A DNA stretch of 64,000 bases from CAVVFX01 sp963747535 (GTDB lineage Bacteria; Acidobacteriota; Terriglobia; Bryobacterales; Bryobacteraceae), in the NCBI GenBank assembly GCA_963747535.1, contig CAVVFX010000008.1:310001-374000 (forward strand). Direction: 5' to 3'. Position numbers and translations under genes: made by a program. The notes beneath the pieces were generated by a model. That model did no database searches. It worked only from the letters and a program-made list of their open reading frames with translations, and was not told where the DNA came from. Positions within the stretch are counted from its first letter, which is position 1. Every line of letters starts with the position of its first letter. Positions 34,342 to 42,479 of the stretch are shown here, one piece after another.

Positions 34342-34940
34342 TGCTGGTAGTGGTCGGCGGACACACGCGCAACATCGGCAAGACTTCGGTGATCTGCTCG
34401 ATCATCCGGGCAACCCGGCAGTTCGCGTGGACCGCGATCAAGGTCACACAATATGGGCACGGCGTCTGCTCGAAGGACGGTGAGGACTGCGAGTGCTCGA
34501 CGCCCGATCACAGCTACGCTCTGCAACAGGAAGTGAACGCTACCGCGGGAACTGATACTTCGAGGTTCCTGGCAGCCGGAGCGGTCTGCAGCTATTGGGC
34601 CCGTACCGCGGCAGGGAATCTTGGCGAAGCGGTCCCGGCACTCCGGCGGATCTGGGAATCAACGGAAAACACCATCGTCGAATCGAACAGCATCCTTCAG
34701 TTCGTCAGGCCGGATTTCTATTTGACCGTCCTCGATTTTACGGTGGAAGACTTCAAGGACTCCAGCCGGCGGTATCTGGATCGCGCCGACGCGGTGGTCG
34801 CCGTGTCGTCCGCTGCGCCTCGATGGAAAGATGTGGCGGGTTCGCTGTGGCGGGATAAGAAGGTGTTTGCAGTTTCGCCTCCGGATTATTCTCATCCGGA
34901 GTTGGCCGGATTTGTAGCCGGGTTCGGGCTTAGGCCGTGA
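34341..34940 (+). CDS. P-loop-like protein coupled to lpxD
   Basis: A 199-residue protein with an N-terminal phosphate-loop-like segment, V-V-G-G-H-T-R-N-I-G-K-T-S-V. It has one more residue than the standard GxxxxGK[ST]. The rest includes a Cys cluster (VCSKDGEDCECS) and an Asp-rich segment (LDFTVEDFKDSSRRYLDRAD). The overall plan resembles MobB-type nucleotide-binding proteins, but I would not assign that function. Its ATG overlaps the lpxD stop, implying co-translation; a link with lipid A synthesis is not otherwise supported. Confidence 0.75.
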   Translation: MLVVVGGHTRNIGKTSVICSIIRATRQFAWTAIKVTQYGHGVCSKDGEDCECSTPDHSYALQQEVNATAGTDTSRFLAAGAVCSYWARTAAGNLGEAVPALRRIWESTENTIVESNSILQFVRPDFYLTVLDFTVEDFKDSSRRYLDRADAVVAVSSAAPRWKDVAGSLWRDKKVFAVSPPDYSHPELAGFVAGFGLRP

Positions 34941-34978
34941 GACGTGTGCGTTCCTTGTAGAATGGGTACCCGTACCCA

Positions 34979-36133
34979 ATGAAAATAATTCTGGTTCTCA
35001 CGTTCATCGGAGCCGCCGCGCTGGCGCAGTCTCCGGAGGCGCTTCCCGTGCCCTATGCGACCCCGTCCGTAAACAATGGACCGAAGATCATTCCGCGGCC
35101 GGACGGAGCTAAGGTCAAGGTTCCCGCCGGGTTTGTGGTGGAGGAATACGCGACCGGATTTCAGCGGCCGCGATTCATGGTGGAGGGCCCGGGAGGCGAG
35201 GTGCTGGTCAGCGACACAGCGCCCAACGGTTCGGTGTTGGCGTTGAAGGGCAGCACGAAGAAGGTACTGATCAGCGGGCTCGACAGACCATATGGCCTCG
35301 CATTCTGGAAAGACTATCTGTACGTCGCTGAGCCTGCCTCCCTCAAACGCTACAAGTACGATTCGAAGGCCATGACATCCGGACCGGGTGAGGAGGTGGT
35401 GTCGATGGCGGGCTTCGTCAAGGGCCATGTCACGCGCACCATTCTTTTCGACGAGCACAGCGGCAAGATGTACCTGACGGTAGGTTCGTCGGCTAACCTC
35501 GTCACCGGCGATCCGGCAATGAGGGCGGCGATTCACCGGTACAATCCGGATGGATCGGGGCACGAAGTTTATGCCACCGGGTTGCGCAATACCGTGGGTC
35601 TGCGTTTCTATCCGGGCACGCAGCAGTTGTGGGCCACGGTGGAGGAGCGGGACGGCTTGGGTGACGGGCTGGTATCCGACTTCTTCACCAATGTGAAGCA
35701 GGGTGGGTTCTATGGATGGCCGTATGCCTACCTGGGCCCGCATGAGGAGCCGAGAATTCCGGAGAACGAGCGGCGCAAGGATCTGGTAGCCAGCACGATC
35801 ACTCCGGAAATCAAGCTGGAGCCGCATTGCGCCGTCCTGGACTTTTTGTTCTACACGGGACAGGAGTTTCCGGCGGAGTATCGCAATGGAGCGTTCCTGG
35901 CGAATCACGGGTCTTCAAACCGGGCGGACCGGGTGGGGTATTCAATATCGTTCGTGCCGTTCAAGAATGGAAAGCCGTCGGGTCCGGTGCGCGATTTTGC
36001 GACGGGGTGGATGCTGGGGCCGGATCAGAAAGAAGTTTGGGGTCGTCCGGTAGCGCTGCTGCAATTGCACGACGGCAGCATGCTGATTTCCGATGACGGC
36101 GGGAAGGTGCTCTGGCGCGTTTCCTACCGTTAA
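34979..36133 (+). CDS. Secreted glucose/sorbosone dehydrogenase-like beta-propeller
   Basis: A 384-residue protein with a signal peptide (MKIILVLTFIGAAALAQS). Propeller blade motifs include GFVVEEYATGFQRPRFMVEGPGG, LDRPYGLAFWKDYLYVAE and the family hallmark Y-A-T-G-L-R-N-T-V-G-L, followed by GGFYGWPYAYLGP and LISDDGGKVLWRVSYR at the end. Members bind PQQ or act as soluble aldose or sorbosone dehydrogenases, but many homologues are uncharacterised. It is periplasmic or secreted. It lies 39 bases after the P-loop gene and converges with gpmI. Confidence 0.88.
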   Translation: MKIILVLTFIGAAALAQSPEALPVPYATPSVNNGPKIIPRPDGAKVKVPAGFVVEEYATGFQRPRFMVEGPGGEVLVSDTAPNGSVLALKGSTKKVLISGLDRPYGLAFWKDYLYVAEPASLKRYKYDSKAMTSGPGEEVVSMAGFVKGHVTRTILFDEHSGKMYLTVGSSANLVTGDPAMRAAIHRYNPDGSGHEVYATGLRNTVGLRFYPGTQQLWATVEERDGLGDGLVSDFFTNVKQGGFYGWPYAYLGPHEEPRIPENERRKDLVASTITPEIKLEPHCAVLDFLFYTGQEFPAEYRNGAFLANHGSSNRADRVGYSISFVPFKNGKPSGPVRDFATGWMLGPDQKEVWGRPVALLQLHDGSMLISDDGGKVLWRVSYR

Positions 36134-36139
36134 CATGCC

Positions 36140-36175
36140 CGTGGGGCAGGCCATCGTTTTCCGTGGCCTGCCCGG
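36140..36175 (+). repeat. Family A hairpin with paired base changes (copy A5)
   Basis: It reads CGTGGGGCAGGCCATCGTTT then TCCGTGGCCTGCCC. Stem arms are GGCAGGCCA (36145-36153) and TGGCCTGCC (36164-36172). Relative to GCAGACCA/TGGTCTGC, both arms differ at the matching position, so pairing is conserved. It lies between two converging genes. Confidence 0.8.
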
Positions 36176-36195
36176 CGGCGCAGCAGCCGTTTTGC

Positions 36196-37731
36196 CTACA
36201 AAATGCGGAGATCGACGCCGGTCATGTCGGACGGCTGCTTCTCGCCCAGCACTCCGAGTAGGGTCGGCGCGATGTCGCGCAGGGCTCCTCCCGGGCGGAG
36301 TTTGACGCCGCTATCATCGACCAGGATCAATGGCACCGGGTTGGTGGTGTGATAGGTGTGCGGGCCCTTCGTCACCGGGTCGATCATCATCTCGGCGTTG
36401 CCGTGATCAGCCGTGATGATCCAGGTGCCGTTCTTGCGCTTCAAGGCCTGCCAGATACGGCCGAGGCAGGCGTCGACAGCTTCTACCGCGCGAACCGTCG
36501 GCTCCATCCGACCGGAGTGTCCCACCATATCGGCGTTGGCGAAGTTCATCACGATGACATCGAAGTCGCGTGTATTGACGGCCTTCTCCACTACATCGGC
36601 GACTCCGGCGGCGCTCATTTCGGGCTTCAGATCGTAGGTTGCGACCTTCGGCGATTGCACCATCTCCCGTTCTTCGCCGGCGAACGGCTGTTCGCTGCCG
36701 CCATTGAAGAAGTAGGTGACGTGGGCGTACTTTTCAGTCTCGGCCACCCGCAGATTCTTCCAGTTCAACTGGGCGAAGACGTTGGCCAGAATGTTGTTAA
36801 TCGTCTCCTTGGGAAGCATGAACGGCACGGTGAACTTCTTGTCGTACTGCGTCATGGTGACGTAGTTCAGATTCTTCGGCGTCTTGGAGCGGGCGGGTTG
36901 CTCCAGCGTGGTGCTGGTCAGGGCTTCGGTCATCTCGCGCCCGCGATCGGCCCGATAGTTGAAGAAGATGACGGAATCGTCGTCGCGAATTAGACCGACC
37001 GGCTGGTTGCGGCTATCGACAATGGTGAAAGGCTCGATGAATTCGTCGGTCACATCCTTCTCGTAGGACCGTTTCATCGCGTCTACGGGGTCGCTCGACT
37101 TGTTTCCCGTGCCCAGCACGATGGCGTCGAATGCCTTTTCGATGCGATCCCAGCGCTTGTCGCGATCCATCGCATAGTAGCGTCCGGAGACCGACGCGAT
37201 TCTGCCCACCCCGAGCGTGTTCATCTGCTGCTCGATTTGCTGGATGAAGCCGGCGCCGCTCTGTGGCGGCGTGTCGCGGCCATCCATGAAGCAATGCACG
37301 AACACCTGCCCGACACCCTGCTGCTTGGCCATCTTCAACAGCGCGTAGAGATGCGTCAGCAGCGAATGCACGCCGCCATCGCTGCACAGGCCCAGCAAAT
37401 GCAGCCGGTGAGTGCGGGCGTTCTTCATGCTATTCAGGAGAATCGGATTGCTGAAGAACGATTCATCCTCAATCATCAGGTCGATGCGGGTGACGTCCAT
37501 GTGAATGACACGCCCCGCGCCGATATTCATGTGTCCGACTTCGCTGTTACCCATCTGCCCCACCGGCAGTCCCACGGCGCGGCCGGAGGTTTGGATCAGG
37601 GTATTGGGAAACTCGCGTAACAGGCGATCGTAAGTGGGCTTATTGGCAGCCGCGATGGCGTTTCCCTCGATGGCGGGGGAGAATCCCCAGCCATCGAGAA
37701 CCGTCAGAATTAAAGGCTTTGGGCGTGCCAT
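36196..37731 (-). CDS. gpmI: 2,3-bisphosphoglycerate-independent phosphoglycerate mutase
   Basis: A 511-residue metalloenzyme. It has N-terminal VLDGWGFSP, the phospho-Ser region GQMGNSEVGHMNIGAGRV, and metal ligands in FNYRADRGREM, FANADMVGHSGRME and ITADHGNAE. It interconverts 3- and 2-phosphoglycerate in glycolysis. The ATG overlaps the enolase stop as TAATG, so two consecutive glycolytic steps are encoded as a coupled pair. Length and motifs are normal. Confidence 0.97.
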   Translation of the reverse strand: MARPKPLILTVLDGWGFSPAIEGNAIAAANKPTYDRLLREFPNTLIQTSGRAVGLPVGQMGNSEVGHMNIGAGRVIHMDVTRIDLMIEDESFFSNPILLNSMKNARTHRLHLLGLCSDGGVHSLLTHLYALLKMAKQQGVGQVFVHCFMDGRDTPPQSGAGFIQQIEQQMNTLGVGRIASVSGRYYAMDRDKRWDRIEKAFDAIVLGTGNKSSDPVDAMKRSYEKDVTDEFIEPFTIVDSRNQPVGLIRDDDSVIFFNYRADRGREMTEALTSTTLEQPARSKTPKNLNYVTMTQYDKKFTVPFMLPKETINNILANVFAQLNWKNLRVAETEKYAHVTYFFNGGSEQPFAGEEREMVQSPKVATYDLKPEMSAAGVADVVEKAVNTRDFDVIVMNFANADMVGHSGRMEPTVRAVEAVDACLGRIWQALKRKNGTWIITADHGNAEMMIDPVTKGPHTYHTTNPVPLILVDDSGVKLRPGGALRDIAPTLLGVLGEKQPSDMTGVDLRIL

Positions 37732-39014
37732 TACTGGTGGAACGCCTTCCTGCCGGCAAACTGCGCAGCGGACCCGAGTTTCTCTTCGATCCGCAGCAAC
37801 TGGTTGTACTTTGCGATGCGGTCGGTGCGGCTGGCCGACCCAGTCTTGATCTGGCCGGCGCTGGTGGCTACCGCGAGATCGGCGATGAAGGGATCTTCGG
37901 TTTCTCCGGAGCGGTGCGAGATCACTGACGTGTAGCCGGCGTTGTTGGCCATGCGGATGCAGTTGAGCGTCTCGCTCAGCGTGCCGATCTGGTTGACTTT
38001 GATCAGAATCGAATTGGCGATGCCGGTCTCGATGCCGCGGTTCAGACGCTCGGTATTAGTGACGAAGATATCGTCGCCGACGAGTTGGATCTTCTCGCCG
38101 AGCGTATCGGTCATGAGCTTCCAACCTTCCCAATCGTCCTCCGCCATGCCGTCTTCGATCGAGACGATGGCCGGATACTGGCGCACCCAATCGGCCCAGA
38201 ACGCGACCATCTGTTCGGAAGTGCGCTCGCTCTTGTCGGACTTCTTGAAAATGTATTTGCCGTCGGAGTAGAACTCGCTCGCCGCAGGATCCAGTGCAAT
38301 ACCGATTTGCTCGCCGGGTTTATAACCGGCCTGAGTGATGGCTTGCAGGACGACCTCGAGGGCTTCTTCGTTGGATTTCAGGTTCGGCGCGAAGCCGCCT
38401 TCATCACCCACCGCGGTGGAATAGCCCTTCTTGCTGAGGACCTTCTTCAGCGTATGGAACACTTCGACGCCCATGCGCAACGCCTCGGAGAATTTGGAAG
38501 CGCCGTAGGGGACGATCATGAACTCCTGCGGGTCCACCGAATTGTCGGCATGCGCGCCACCGTTGAGGATATTCATCATGGGCACGGGCAGCAGGTTGGC
38601 CGCGGCGCCGCCGAGATAGCGATAGAGCGTGGTACGCTGCGATGCGGCTGCCGCGCGCGCGACGGCGAGAGATACGGAGAGGATCGCGTTAGCGCCGAGG
38701 CGGCCCTTGTTGGGCGTGCCGTCGAGCTTGATCATGATGTCGTCGATCTTGGCCTGCGCCGTTGCGTCATGTCCGCGGACGGCATCGGCGATCTCTTTGT
38801 TGACGGCGCCGACGGCCTTGGTTACGCCTTTGCCGAGGTAACGCGATTTGTCGCCGTCCCTCAACTCAACGGCCTCATGCTCGCCCGTGGATGCGCCCGA
38901 CGGCACTGCGGCGCGCCCCATGCTTCCATCGGCCAGAAAAACTTCGGCCTCTACTGTGGGATTTCCACGTGAATCGAGAATTTCGGTCCCGGTGACCAGT
39001 GCAATTGATGACAA
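37731..39014 (-). CDS. eno: Enolase
   Basis: About 427 residues from a TTG at 39014 (L-S-S-I-A-L-V-T-G-T-E-I-L-D-S-R-G-N), supported by AAGGAG seven bases upstream and by the normal enolase N-terminus. An earlier in-frame start would add 38 unrelated residues. Motifs include VPSGASTGEHEAVELRDGD, GDEGGFAPNL, LVGDDIFVTN and the C-terminal SHRSGETED. It converts 2-phosphoglycerate to phosphoenolpyruvate and needs Mg2+. It is coupled to gpmI. Confidence 0.97.
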   Translation of the reverse strand: MSSIALVTGTEILDSRGNPTVEAEVFLADGSMGRAAVPSGASTGEHEAVELRDGDKSRYLGKGVTKAVGAVNKEIADAVRGHDATAQAKIDDIMIKLDGTPNKGRLGANAILSVSLAVARAAAASQRTTLYRYLGGAAANLLPVPMMNILNGGAHADNSVDPQEFMIVPYGASKFSEALRMGVEVFHTLKKVLSKKGYSTAVGDEGGFAPNLKSNEEALEVVLQAITQAGYKPGEQIGIALDPAASEFYSDGKYIFKKSDKSERTSEQMVAFWADWVRQYPAIVSIEDGMAEDDWEGWKLMTDTLGEKIQLVGDDIFVTNTERLNRGIETGIANSILIKVNQIGTLSETLNCIRMANNAGYTSVISHRSGETEDPFIADLAVATSAGQIKTGSASRTDRIAKYNQLLRIEEKLGSAAQFAGRKAFHQ

Positions 39015-39114
39015 ACGTTGGCTCCTTAAGTGCGGTTGAAAGGTAGGAAAAAGCCTTTCAATTGACGATATCATGCGTCCTCGAAGGGGCCTGCGTACGC
39101 TCTCAACCGGTCCC

Positions 39115-39150
39115 GTGGCGCAGACCATCGTCCCTTGTGGTCTGCGGGGC
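39115..39150 (+). repeat. Family A hairpin (copy A6)
   Basis: The core GACCATCGTCCCTTGTGGTC (39123-39142) is preceded by CGTGGCGCA and followed by TGCGGGGC. Stem arms are intact, while the loop has CCC in place of TTT. It lies in the 156-base gap between eno and the adenosine deaminase gene. Confidence 0.85.
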
Positions 39151-39170
39151 TGGATGTTGCGTCCCGCAAG

Positions 39171-40127
39171 TTACGACGAAAAGCGAAACCGCGCCGCGTT
39201 CTCCGCTACGCTGCGCAACTCCCGATCCCCTATCCCCAACTGCCCCGCCGCCGCAAACTCCCCGCGCAACGTGCATTGGAAGACCCCTGGATCATCGGTG
39301 CTCAAAGTCAGAGGCACTCCCGCTTCATATAACATGCGGAACGGATGCGACTCCATCGAGCGGACCGCCCCCGTGCAAACGTTGCTCGTCAAACAAACCT
39401 CGAGTGGAATCTGGTGGTCCCGCAAATGCCGCACCAGCACCGGGTCGTCGACCGCGCGTATCCCGTGGCCAATCCGCTCCGCCCCAATTTCGAGTGCCGC
39501 CCAAATCGACGCGGGACCGTCGGTTTCCCCCGCATGCGCCGTCAGCCGCAATCCTTGCGATCGCGCAAAGCGGTACAGGTCGCCAAACCAATGCGCCGGC
39601 CCGCGCAACTCGTCGCCCCCGATCCCAATCGACACCACCCCATCGTCCAGCCTCTGCGCGGCAAACTCCGCCACGCGCCACGCCGGCTCAGGGCCAAATT
39701 GCCGGACCGCGTCAAGATTCCACCGAATCTCCACGGGACCCTCCCGGCTAGCCTCACGGATTGCATCGTAATAAGGGCCGATCTCGCGTCCCCTCCACAA
39801 CAGCACCCCCGCCGACAAGGTGACCTCCGCGTATTGTACGCCCTGTTCCGCGAGCGCCGCGACCAGGCGGCGGGTGATCAGCCCATAGTCCTCCGGCGAT
39901 CGTAACCGCAGCGCGATGAACTTGAAGCACTCGATGAATCCCACAAAACTGCTAAAGCGGTAGACTTGTGCGACTTCCTCGGGCGCGAGGCCGGAATCGA
40001 GCAGGCATAGCGTCGCCGGATCCACGGAACCCTCAAGATGCAAATGCAATTCACACGCATGCACTCCATCGAATATTTCGTCCAACCAGATCGACCGGTC
40101 CGAGGCCATATAATCAAAGGTTCGCAT
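39171..40127 (-). CDS. add: Adenosine deaminase family protein
   Basis: A 318-residue metal-dependent amidohydrolase. The zinc ligands are in H-L-H-L-E-G (near residue 28), the catalytic His/Glu in LTAHAGETDG, and the final Asp in LSTDDPGVF. The protein is slightly shorter than E. coli Add. It probably deaminates adenosine or a related aminopurine nucleoside; some relatives act on adenine or other purines. The ATG at 40127 shares bases with the divergent glgB ATG (C-A-T-G); a second Met at 40109 may be the real start. Confidence 0.88.
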   Translation of the reverse strand: MRTFDYMASDRSIWLDEIFDGVHACELHLHLEGSVDPATLCLLDSGLAPEEVAQVYRFSSFVGFIECFKFIALRLRSPEDYGLITRRLVAALAEQGVQYAEVTLSAGVLLWRGREIGPYYDAIREASREGPVEIRWNLDAVRQFGPEPAWRVAEFAAQRLDDGVVSIGIGGDELRGPAHWFGDLYRFARSQGLRLTAHAGETDGPASIWAALEIGAERIGHGIRAVDDPVLVRHLRDHQIPLEVCLTSNVCTGAVRSMESHPFRMLYEAGVPLTLSTDDPGVFQCTLRGEFAAAGQLGIGDRELRSVAENAARFRFSS

Positions 40128-42297
40128 GACTGCCTCTGATATCGAAGCGATTGTGCAAGGTCGTCACGGCGACGCCTTCCGCATCCTGGGTCCTCACGTA
40201 ATCCGCACCAAGCGCGGTGCTCCTCGCTGGGAAGTGCGTGCCTTCGTGCCGCACGCCTCGGCCATAAGCGTCGTCATCGACGGCCAAAGCACTCCTATGG
40301 GACGCCGCCATACGGACGGCCTGTTCGTTACCACCCTGGATGGCGAGCCCGTACCCTACCGGCTTCGTATCGAAGACACCGACGGGAACACGACTGAGGT
40401 GGAGGACCCCTACCGCTTCCCACTCGTCCTGACGGAGTTCGACCTTTACCTTCACGGTGAAGGCAACAACTTCGAGAGCTATCGCAGTATGGGCGCGCAC
40501 CTGGTCACCCTGGAAGGAGTCAATGGAACGCGTTTCGCCGTCTGGGCGCCGAACGCTGAAGTGGTCTCCCTGGTGGGCGATTTTAACTGGTGGGATCCGC
40601 GCTGCCATCCCATGCGCAAGCGGACCGGCGGCATATGGGAAATCTTCATGCCTGGATTGGGAGAAGGTACGACGTACAAATACAATGTGCGCGCGCCTTA
40701 CTACCAGCAGATGCATTCCGACCCCTACGGCTTCTTCGCCGAAGTTCCACCCAAGACGGCGTCCATCGTTTACCGCCTCGACCAGTACACCTGGTCGGAC
40801 CAGTCGTGGATGGAGTCCCGCGCCGCGACCGATTGGCTGCGCGCCCCGGTTTCGATTTACGAAGTCCACCTGGGTTCCTGGATGCGCGGTTCCGGCGGCG
40901 AGACCCTCAGCTACCGCGAACTGGCCGGCAAACTGGTTCCCTACTTGAAGCAGATGGGCTACACCCACCTGGAACTTATGCCCATCGCCGAGCATCCATA
41001 CTCCGGTTCATGGGGCTATCAGGTCGTCGGCTATTACGCACCGACCGCTCGTTTTGGAGAGCCGCACGCTTTCAAATTTTTCGTCGACGCGTGCCATCAT
41101 GCGGGCATCGGCATCATCGTCGATTGGGTCCCCGCGCACTTTCCCAAAGACGCCCACGGTCTCGCCCGCTTCGACGGCACGGCCTGTTACGAGCACCAGG
41201 ATCCGCGCAAAGGCGAGCATCTCGACTGGGGCACCCTCATCTTCAACTTCGGACGCAACGAAGTCCGCCAGTTCCTCATTGCCAACGCGCTTTTCTGGCT
41301 GAAGGAGTATCACATCGACGGCTTGCGGGTGGACGCCGTGGCCTCTATGCTGTATCTCGATTATTCGCGCAAGGCCGGTGAATGGATTCCCAACAAGTAC
41401 GGCGGAAACGAGAACCTGGAGGCCATCGATTTTCTACGCCGCTTCAACGAACTGGCGCACGAGGTCCCCGGCGCCACTACGTTTGCCGAAGAATCCACCG
41501 CATTCGGCGGTGTTTCCCGCCCTGTGTATCTCAACGGCCTGGGATTTACTTTCAAGTGGAACATGGGCTGGATGCACGATATGCTCGATTACTTCACCAA
41601 GGATCCGGTCTATCGCAAGTATCACCAGAACGATCTTTCGTTCAGCATGGTCTACGCATTCACGGAGAATTTCGTGCTGCCCATCTCGCACGACGAAGTA
41701 GTGCACGGCAAAGGTTCGTTCATGGATAAGATGCCCGGCGATGAATGGCAGCGCTTCGCCAACGCGCGCGCATTTCTCACTTACATGTACGCGCACCCCG
41801 GCAAGAAATTGTTGTTCATGGGTTCGGAGATCGGGCAGTACCAGGAATGGGACTACGCCGGCAGCGTGCGCTGGGACCTGTTGCAATGGGACTACCATCG
41901 CCAACTGCAGCTCCTGGTGAAAGAACTGAATGGCTTTTATCGCGCCAATCCTTCGCTTCACGAAGTCGACTTCACCTGGCCCGGTTTCGAGTGGATCGAT
42001 TTCAGCGATGCCGAGCACTCCGTCATCGGATTCATTCGCCGCGCTACCAATCGCGACGACTATCTGCTGTTCTGTTGCAACTTCACACCCGAGGTGTTGA
42101 AGGGCTACGAATTCGGCGTCCCGGATGAAGGCTTCTACCGGGAAGTTTTTAATACCGATGCAGAGATGTTCGGCGGCAGCAACGTGGGGAATTTTCCCGG
42201 CGTCTCGTCCAAGCCCAAACTAAGCCACGGCCGCGCCAACAGCATCGCCATCACCCTGCCGCCGCTGGCGATTGTGATTTTCCGGCATCAGCGGTGA
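40126..42297 (+). CDS. glgB: 1,4-alpha-glucan branching enzyme
   Basis: A 723-residue GH13 protein. It has an N-terminal region and a CBM48 domain (about 120-220, FAVWAPNAEVVSLVGDFNWWD). The barrel motifs are present: VDWVPAHFP, GLRVDAVASMLYLDYSR with nucleophile Asp near 403, acid/base Glu in FAEESTAFGGVS, and PISHDEVVHGKGS. It makes alpha-1,6 branches in glycogen. The ATG at 40126 overlaps the add start codon on the other strand. No other glg gene is adjacent. Confidence 0.96.
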   Translation: MTASDIEAIVQGRHGDAFRILGPHVIRTKRGAPRWEVRAFVPHASAISVVIDGQSTPMGRRHTDGLFVTTLDGEPVPYRLRIEDTDGNTTEVEDPYRFPLVLTEFDLYLHGEGNNFESYRSMGAHLVTLEGVNGTRFAVWAPNAEVVSLVGDFNWWDPRCHPMRKRTGGIWEIFMPGLGEGTTYKYNVRAPYYQQMHSDPYGFFAEVPPKTASIVYRLDQYTWSDQSWMESRAATDWLRAPVSIYEVHLGSWMRGSGGETLSYRELAGKLVPYLKQMGYTHLELMPIAEHPYSGSWGYQVVGYYAPTARFGEPHAFKFFVDACHHAGIGIIVDWVPAHFPKDAHGLARFDGTACYEHQDPRKGEHLDWGTLIFNFGRNEVRQFLIANALFWLKEYHIDGLRVDAVASMLYLDYSRKAGEWIPNKYGGNENLEAIDFLRRFNELAHEVPGATTFAEESTAFGGVSRPVYLNGLGFTFKWNMGWMHDMLDYFTKDPVYRKYHQNDLSFSMVYAFTENFVLPISHDEVVHGKGSFMDKMPGDEWQRFANARAFLTYMYAHPGKKLLFMGSEIGQYQEWDYAGSVRWDLLQWDYHRQLQLLVKELNGFYRANPSLHEVDFTWPGFEWIDFSDAEHSVIGFIRRATNRDDYLLFCCNFTPEVLKGYEFGVPDEGFYREVFNTDAEMFGGSNVGNFPGVSSKPKLSHGRANSIAITLPPLAIVIFRHQR

Positions 42298-42413
42298 CGC
42301 GGAGCCCTGGCTCTTTTGCTGAGAAGCCAGCTGAACTGATGAAAGCGTAATTAGCCTGCACTGTTCTGGTTCGCGCGGAACGAACGAGACGGCTATACTG
42401 GGTTGACCGGAAT

Positions 42414-42452
42414 CGATAGGAGCGTTCGATAGGGGCGTTCAAAGGAGCATTT
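42414..42452 (+). repeat. Imperfect 13-base triple repeat upstream of the FG-GAP gene
   Basis: CGATAGGAGCGTT, CGATAGGGGCGTT and CAAAGGAGCATTT lie in tandem about 30 bases before the start codon. They could be operator-like or simply slippage products. Confidence 0.5.
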
Positions 42453-42479
42453 CTCGGAGCCCGGCAGGAGTAAACAGCA

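Noticed and set aside
38085..38972. A long plus-strand frame opposite enolase
   Set aside because: Antisense of a fully conserved enolase gene.
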